A DNA stretch of 9,923 nucleotides from Deltaproteobacteria bacterium (GTDB taxonomy: Bacteria > Desulfobacterota > DSM-4660 > Desulfatiglandales > B25-G16), in the NCBI GenBank assembly GCA_003646935.1, contig QMLW01000031.1:1-9923 (forward strand), given 5' to 3'. The position numbers and the translations under genes are program-made. Of this stretch, positions 5,729-9,923 are shown in pieces. The notes beneath the pieces were generated by a model that worked only from the letters and a program-made list of their open reading frames with translations, was not told the origin of the DNA and did not search any database. Positions within the stretch are counted from its first letter, which is position 1. Each line of letters begins with the position of its first letter.

Positions 5729-7207
5729 ATGAAGAAAGCCTTGACCTATAAGATCATCGGAATTGTCATCGTCGTTGTTTGGATTTTCATGATCGCCGAG
5801 TTGGCGAGGAGAACGCATTTCGCATCAAAGGATGTAGAGTTCACCCACGAGGATGAGAAGGGGATCCCTAAAGGGGATTCAATACAGTGGATGGACATCC
5901 TTTTAAAGGGCCGCAAGGCGGGCTATGCGGTTACTAAGATCACGAGGGTTAACGGACAACGTGAGGTAAACGAAAGGGTATTCCTCATCGTGAATTTGAT
6001 GGGTTCAACGAGGAAGATCCTCAGCACCACGAGGGCACAGGTAGATGAGGGATTTCATGTAACCAGTTTCACCTTTTCTCTGTCATCGGGACTCATTGAT
6101 TTTAAGGTATCCGGCCGGATAAAGGGGAAAGACCTCTTCATCTGGATGGGCCAGGAGGGGCAGGGGGAAGTCAAGCGCATCAGGTTGCCGGTCAAGCCTA
6201 TGATCAATGCGGGCGTGACACAATACTTTCGATCGCGGGAACTGAAGGTGGGGCATACATTTTCCTTCCCTCTCTTTGATCCAGTCATCATGACAACGAA
6301 TCCAGCGGTTATCAAGGTGGTGGGCAAAGAGGAAATTACGCTTAACGATACGACCTATGATGCCTTTCGTCTTGAAATGAGCTTTTTGGGTAAGACCCTG
6401 ATTTTTTGGCTCGATGAGCAGGGTAATTCCCTAAAGGAGGAAGGCTTCATGGGGTTTACCCTGGTGAGGACTACGCCATCCAAGGCCCTCGCCGGCTTGG
6501 ACAGTTCAATGAGGGTGGATTTCTATGAGCTCTCAGCAATAGCGGTGGCCAAGGAATTGGAAAATCCACGGGAGGCTTCCTATCTCAGCGTGCGCTTCGA
6601 TCAACTCCCATCTTCCATGCCTATTGATGGCTCGAGGCAGATCATGGAGGGCGAGATTGTAAAGGTAGTAAAGGAGATGCCTCCCTTTGCTGCTTCATAT
6701 ACTATTCCCCATAGGGGCGGGAACAGAAAGCTGATGCCCTATTTGATGCCGGAACCGTTGGTGCAATCCGGGGATGAGGAGATTATCTCGGCTGCCGAGG
6801 AAATTGTGGGGGGAACCACCGAACCCTATGCGGCCGCGAAACTGCTTATGGAATGGGTATTTGAGAACATGGAGAAGACGCCACTCGTATCAATACCGGA
6901 TGCGAAACAGATCTTACGAGATAGAAAGGGCGACTGCAATGAACATGCAGCGCTTCTCACGGCGTTATTGAGGGCCGTTGGGATACCTGCAAGAATCGCT
7001 GTAGGCTTGGTTTACAATGATGGTAAATTTTATTACCATGCATGGAATGAGGCCTATCTGGATAGATGGATTTCCATGGATGCAACCCTTAACCAGGTGC
7101 CAGCTGACGCTACCCACATCAAGCTCGTTGATGGCGGATTGGAGAAACAGATACAGATCGTAGGGATGATCGGAAACCTCACGGTTACTATTTTAGATTA
7201 CCGTTAA
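5729..7207 (+). CDS. Membrane-anchored transglutaminase-like protein
   Basis: A 492-aa protein with an uncleaved-looking N-terminal membrane anchor (about 8-26, preceded by two lysines), so the rest probably lies outside the cytoplasmic membrane. Residues about 50-320 form a beta-rich region of unknown function. The C-terminal transglutaminase core (about 350-465) has an intact triad: C403 in GDCNEHAAL, H437 in YYHAWNE and D451 in ISMDATLNQ. Such domains act as proteases, amidases or crosslinking enzymes on proteins or peptides; the actual reaction here is unknown. No lipobox Cys is present near the N-terminus. The start is chosen because the MKK...TM pattern begins there; the ribosome site is poor. 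It lies between the PHP gene (59 bp) and an ABC-2 exporter (154 bp, with an inverted-repeat element between). The order suggests a role with the exporter, perhaps maturing its substrate. Confidence 0.9.
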   Translation: MKKALTYKIIGIVIVVVWIFMIAELARRTHFASKDVEFTHEDEKGIPKGDSIQWMDILLKGRKAGYAVTKITRVNGQREVNERVFLIVNLMGSTRKILSTTRAQVDEGFHVTSFTFSLSSGLIDFKVSGRIKGKDLFIWMGQEGQGEVKRIRLPVKPMINAGVTQYFRSRELKVGHTFSFPLFDPVIMTTNPAVIKVVGKEEITLNDTTYDAFRLEMSFLGKTLIFWLDEQGNSLKEEGFMGFTLVRTTPSKALAGLDSSMRVDFYELSAIAVAKELENPREASYLSVRFDQLPSSMPIDGSRQIMEGEIVKVVKEMPPFAASYTIPHRGGNRKLMPYLMPEPLVQSGDEEIISAAEEIVGGTTEPYAAAKLLMEWVFENMEKTPLVSIPDAKQILRDRKGDCNEHAALLTALLRAVGIPARIAVGLVYNDGKFYYHAWNEAYLDRWISMDATLNQVPADATHIKLVDGGLEKQIQIVGMIGNLTVTILDYR

Positions 7208-7210
7208 TAT

Positions 7211-7346
7211 TTCAGCCACAAAGACACTAAGACATCAAGATTATTATAACTTTTTCATATAATTTTTTGTTTTTAATATCTACTTGGCAGTTTCAAAGCA
7301 AACAAACTTAATATCCTTTCTTTGCCTTTGTGCCTTAGTGGCTGAA
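7211..7346. repeat. 136-bp inverted-repeat element with 8-bp periodic arms
   Basis: The left arm begins TTCAGCCAC at 7211 and the right arm ends with its perfect complement GTGGCTGAA at 7346. The arms stay similar for about 23 bp (19 matches by hand). Each arm consists of three 8-bp units: CACAAAGA, CACTAAGA, CATCAAGA at 7217-7240, and on the other strand CACTAAGG, CACAAAGG, CAAAGAAA at 7340-7317. The centre is very AT-rich. It encodes no protein. Similar 'CACAAAGACACTAAG' repeats occur, to my knowledge, between genes in many environmental bacteria. It looks like a non-autonomous mobile or REP-like element, inserted between the transglutaminase and ATPase genes. Confidence 0.75.
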
Positions 7347-7351
7347 TAGTT

Positions 7352-7355
7352 AGGA
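7352..7355 (+). promoter_or_regulatory. Ribosome-binding site deciding the ABC ATPase start
   Basis: AGGA lies 6 nt before ATG at 7362. An in-frame TTG at 7356 would directly abut this site with no spacer, so the ATG is preferred. Confidence 0.55.
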
Positions 7356-7361
7356 TTGTCA

Positions 7362-8087
7362 ATGATCGTATTCGAGAACCTTACCAAGACCTACAGCGGA
7401 AGAAAAGCTGTTGATGACCTGAACCTCCAGATCTCTCAGGGAGCGATTTTTGGTTTCATAGGGCCCAACGGCGCGGGCAAGACCACGACTATCAAGATGA
7501 TGGCGGGCGTTTTGAAGCCCACTAAGGGGCGAATCCTGATCAATGGCCTGGATATGGCCAAGGAACCATCAAGGGCAAAGATGATTATCGGCTTTATTCC
7601 CGATCGCCCTTTTCTCTATGAGAAGCTCAGCGGCAAGGAATTTCTCAAGTTCAAGGCGGGCCTCTATGGAATAACGGGTGATGCCTTACATGAGAGGATT
7701 GATGGTCTGCTCAGACTCTTTGAGCTAACGGAGTGGGCCGATGAGCTTATTGAAGCCTACTCACATGGCATGAAGCAAAGGCTCGTGATCGCCTCTGCCA
7801 TGATACACGAACCCAAGGTGATCATTGTAGATGAACCAATGGTGGGGCTGGATCCAAAGGGGGCGAAACTCGTGAAGGATATATTCAGGGGCTGGGCAAG
7901 GGATGGGGCTACGGTATTCATGTCAACCCACACGTTGGCGTTGGCGCAGGAGGTGTGCGGGGAGGTAGCGATCGTCAATAAGGGTCGTATTGTGGCCTCA
8001 GGCACATCAGAAGAGCTAGGGCGACAGGCTGGCGTAAGGGGGAATCTGGAGCGGATTTTCCTGAAGATAACCTCGGGAGAGGCATGA
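7362..8087 (+). CDS. ABC-2 type exporter ATP-binding protein
   Basis: A 241-aa ATPase that powers the membrane permease encoded next to it. From M1 at 7362 it shows Walker A GPNGAGKTT (34-42), a Q-loop region IGFIPDRPFLYEKLSG where Asp81 stands at the usual Gln/Glu place, signature SHGMKQR (134-140, a variant of LSGGQ), Walker B VIIVDEP (153-159), the D-loop GLDP and the switch His190 in MSTHTL. This pattern is typical of the CcmA/ABC-2 exporter class (for example, drug, lipid or polysaccharide exporters), not of importers. The ATG is preferred over an in-frame TTG two codons earlier because AGGA at 7352-7355 is well placed for it. The stop codon overlaps the permease start (ATGA, 8084-8087), indicating translational coupling. 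The C-terminal part after 205 is a normal short tail. The substrate cannot be read from the ATPase. Confidence 0.93.
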   Translation: MIVFENLTKTYSGRKAVDDLNLQISQGAIFGFIGPNGAGKTTTIKMMAGVLKPTKGRILINGLDMAKEPSRAKMIIGFIPDRPFLYEKLSGKEFLKFKAGLYGITGDALHERIDGLLRLFELTEWADELIEAYSHGMKQRLVIASAMIHEPKVIIVDEPMVGLDPKGAKLVKDIFRGWARDGATVFMSTHTLALAQEVCGEVAIVNKGRIVASGTSEELGRQAGVRGNLERIFLKITSGEA

Positions 8088-9787
8088 CCGTGAGGATGTT
8101 CGCGCTTCTTATTTCCCCGGGACTCATGGGTTTCCGAAACAGTTTCAGAAGATCGCGGGGTACAAAACGGCTTAAGGTCTTCGCGCTCACGATAGGGGGA
8201 GTGCTGTTCTGGTTTACCTTCTTTATCTTTTCCTATAGGATACTCATCTATTTTTCCTCCCAGGAGATCATCGGCGATATCCTCGCGCGACATCTCCTGT
8301 CCATGGTCATTTTAATCTTCTTTTCCATGTTAATCTTCAGTCATATCATAACCTCGCTGTCGAACCTCTACCTTTCTCAGGATTTAGAGCTATGTCATGC
8401 TTCTCCGGCGACACTCCCGGAGCTATTTCTGAGCCGGGCCTTTTATACATTACTTGATAGCTCATGGATGCCGTTGGTATTCGGGCTCCCTGTGGTAATG
8501 GCATACGGCCTCGTGTATGGTGCTGGATTGCATTATTATCTGAGCCTGATCTATGCGTCATTTCCATTGATTCTTATCGCCGCCAGCCTGGGCATCATGA
8601 TGGTCATGGTGTTGGTGAGGTTCTTCCCTGCCCAGAGGGCAAGGGATATTACCATGTTCCTCACCCTTATACTGATCATTATACTCTATCTGCTTTTTCG
8701 GTTCCTGAGGCCAGAGCGGCTGGTGAATCCCGATACGTTTGTGAGTGTTGCCCAATACCTTGGTGCATTGAAGGCGCCTGATTCACCGTATCTACCGAGC
8801 CGCTGGGCAGCGGAACTCCTCTGGGCGAAGTTAATTGGCTCCCCCATGTCTCAGATGTTCAACGACCTTCTTCTCTGGACTACGGCTGCTGCTTTGGTGG
8901 TCATCGATATATGGATGGCCGGGCTTATCTATTTCAGCGGTTTCTCAAAGGCCCAAGAGGCAAAGAGGAGAAGCCGTGCAGGCAGAAAGATCCTCGAGAA
9001 AATGGTTGCAGCAATCACGCGACCATTGGGATCTGACACCAGCTCTTTGATAGCCAAGGATGTGAGAGTTTTTTTCAGGGATAACAGCCAGTGGTCCCAG
9101 CTGCTCCTCTTGGGTGCGTTGGTGGTGGTGTACCTCTATAACTTCAGCGTGCTGCCCCTTGAGAGAAGCCCGATCAAATCCATCTATCTTCAGAATGCCC
9201 TATCCTTCTTGAATATCGGGTTGGCCGGGTTTGTTATCTCAGCGCTTTCCGCCCGATTCATCTTTCCAGCGGTGAGCCTTGAGGGCAATGCCTTCTGGAT
9301 CATCCTCTCCTCGCCCCTGACGGTCAAGCGGTTCTTGTGGTCCAAATACGTTGCATACCTCATGCCCATGCTTATCCTGGCCGAACTGCTCATTATCTTT
9401 ACCAACTACCTCTTAAAGGTGACCGCATTTATGATGGTAGTATCCTCGGTGACCATTTTCTTCCTGGTTTTCGGGATTGTGTCCCTGGGTATAGGATTCG
9501 GCGCGATTTACCCTAACTTCAAACATGAGAATATCGCCAAGGTGGCCACGGGCTTCGGGGGTGTGATGTATATGATAACCAGTTCAGTATTCATTGCCTT
9601 TGTCGTTGTGTTGGAGGCAGGGCCCGTCTACACCATACTATCCACGCACTTCAGGGGAGAGGCAATCACCTATCTTCAGTGGTTCTGGATAGTGAGCTCT
9701 TTTTTCCTGGCCCTCGTTCTCATTATTATCGCGGTTCAGCGGCCCCTGGCTGCCGGCCTGAAGGCCCTGGATAATTATGAAGGCTAG
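8084..9787 (+). CDS. Large ABC-2 type permease with two pseudo-repeated halves
   Basis: A 567-aa integral membrane protein forming the channel for the ATPase encoded just before it. I count about 12 hydrophobic segments (near 34-56, 72-94, 124-146, 151-179, 190-206, 263-287, 337-356, 372-393, 421-441, 447-472, 489-511, 533-551). It is roughly twice the size of a typical six-helix ABC-2 subunit. Both halves carry the same kind of cytoplasmic motif before a helix: LCHASPATLPELFLSRAF (103-120) and ILSSPLTVKRFLWSKYV (407-423). A charged cytoplasmic linker (289-305, KAQEAKRRSRAGRK) separates the halves. This suggests an ancient duplication giving a single-chain full transporter. Family members of this size are usually annotated only as putative permeases, so the substrate is unknown. 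The start overlaps the ATPase stop; there is no extra periplasmic domain. Confidence 0.88.
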   Translation: MTVRMFALLISPGLMGFRNSFRRSRGTKRLKVFALTIGGVLFWFTFFIFSYRILIYFSSQEIIGDILARHLLSMVILIFFSMLIFSHIITSLSNLYLSQDLELCHASPATLPELFLSRAFYTLLDSSWMPLVFGLPVVMAYGLVYGAGLHYYLSLIYASFPLILIAASLGIMMVMVLVRFFPAQRARDITMFLTLILIIILYLLFRFLRPERLVNPDTFVSVAQYLGALKAPDSPYLPSRWAAELLWAKLIGSPMSQMFNDLLLWTTAAALVVIDIWMAGLIYFSGFSKAQEAKRRSRAGRKILEKMVAAITRPLGSDTSSLIAKDVRVFFRDNSQWSQLLLLGALVVVYLYNFSVLPLERSPIKSIYLQNALSFLNIGLAGFVISALSARFIFPAVSLEGNAFWIILSSPLTVKRFLWSKYVAYLMPMLILAELLIIFTNYLLKVTAFMMVVSSVTIFFLVFGIVSLGIGFGAIYPNFKHENIAKVATGFGGVMYMITSSVFIAFVVVLEAGPVYTILSTHFRGEAITYLQWFWIVSSFFLALVLIIIAVQRPLAAGLKALDNYEG

Positions 9788-9803
9788 TCAATATAAAAGA
9801 TAA

Positions 9804-9840
9804 TTAAACGTCTCGGAAATTCTACAACTTATTGAAATTA
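9804..9840 (+). repeat. 37-bp dispersed repeat, copy B (after the permease gene)
   Basis: It begins TTAAACGTCTCGG 17 nt after the permease stop codon and matches copy A (minus strand 2237 to 2201) at 31 of 37 positions. The core CAACTTATTGAA is identical in both. It has GAAATT twice with an 18-bp period, while copy A has GAATTT in both places. Orientation relative to the preceding gene is the same in both copies. Confidence 0.6.
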
Positions 9841-9879
9841 AAAAGGTTTTTTTGAGACTGTTTCCTATTGTCTCACACA

Positions 9880-9914
9880 TGGAATAATGGAATGGTGGAA
9901 TATTGGAGTGTTGG
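9880..9914. repeat. 8-bp tandem repeat, TGGAATNN type
   Basis: Four degenerate 8-bp units in a row: TGGAATAA, TGGAATGG, TGGAATAT, TGGAGTGT, followed by a partial TGG. The first five bases are constant in the first three units. It is non-coding and may continue as part of a longer interspersed repeat past the window edge. Confidence 0.65.
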
Positions 9915-9923
9915 TTTTAAAAG

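Larger units (their letters stand above)
9788..9923. other. Repeat-rich non-coding right edge
   Basis: No gene is seen in these 136 bp. They hold copy B of the 37-bp repeat (9804-9840), an A-run then T-run (9838-9853), an inverted pair TGAGAC...GTCTCA (9853-9858 and 9870-9875, 11-nt loop) and an 8-bp tandem repeat (9880-9914). I see no standard GC-rich stem plus T-tract terminator on the plus strand. Confidence 0.6.

Noticed and set aside
5309..5818. 169-codon minus-strand open frame
   Set aside because: It is antisense to the PHP and transglutaminase genes and has no recognisable motif.
7211..7346. CRISPR array
   Set aside because: Units are 8 bp without spacers and the arms are inverted, which is unlike CRISPR repeats.
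7356..7361. TTG start for the ABC ATPase
   Set aside because: It directly abuts the AGGA ribosome site; ATG at 7362 has normal 6-nt spacing and gives the usual N-terminus.
9853..9875. TGAGAC...GTCTCA as a terminator for the exporter operon
   Set aside because: The stem is only 6 bp with an 11-nt loop and the T-run lies before it, not after, on the plus strand; unconvincing as an intrinsic terminator in either direction.

Overview
The window looks like part of a bacterial chromosome of mid GC content. The best guess for the source is an anaerobic Desulfobacterota/'deltaproteobacterial' lineage. That guess rests on protein style: a small conserved protein of a type I associate with that group, a COG2509-type flavoprotein, and a transglutaminase-plus-ABC-exporter cluster. 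It also rests on non-coding repeats with 8-bp periodicity. No 16S or other decisive marker is present, so the placement is an inference.

Layout. Bases 1-2101 (minus strand) hold the first 700 codons of a UvrA-family DNA-damage-recognition ATPase; its C-terminus lies beyond the left edge. Upstream of it on the same strand, 2234-3589 encodes a COG2509-like FAD-dependent dehydrogenase. A 371-bp non-coding region (3590-3960) separates this minus-strand pair from a plus-strand series. That region carries two palindromes, three TTGCCA hexamers and a good sigma70-type promoter. The plus-strand series is: a 116-aa conserved small protein (3961-4311), a bifunctional-nuclease (BFN/DUF151) family protein (4458-4961), a PHP-domain metallohydrolase (5022-5669), a membrane-anchored transglutaminase-like protein (5729-7207), an ABC-2 type ATPase (7362-8087) and its large fused permease (8084-9787). 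The last two overlap by ATGA. The right edge (9788-9923) is non-coding and repeat-rich.

How the genes fit together. The ATPase and permease form a complete ABC-2 exporter: the permease shows two pseudo-repeated halves, so one chain plus an ATPase dimer could suffice. The transglutaminase-like protein has an N-terminal anchor and an intact Cys-His-Asp triad placed outside the cytoplasmic membrane, and is a plausible partner that processes or crosslinks the exported or envelope substrate. The BFN and PHP proteins are candidate phosphoester hydrolases, but nothing in the sequence ties them firmly to the exporter. The left side combines a DNA-repair ATPase with a redox enzyme; a functional link is not shown.

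Non-coding highlights: (i) a 37-bp element occurs twice, each time at the 3' end of a gene and in that gene's orientation (2201-2237 and 9804-9840), and each copy contains its own covarying 18-bp-spaced direct repeat; (ii) a 136-bp inverted-repeat element (7211-7346) has arms built of three 8-bp units; (iii) another 8-bp tandem repeat lies at 9880-9914. I see no tRNA, rRNA, CRISPR array, transposase or phage gene.
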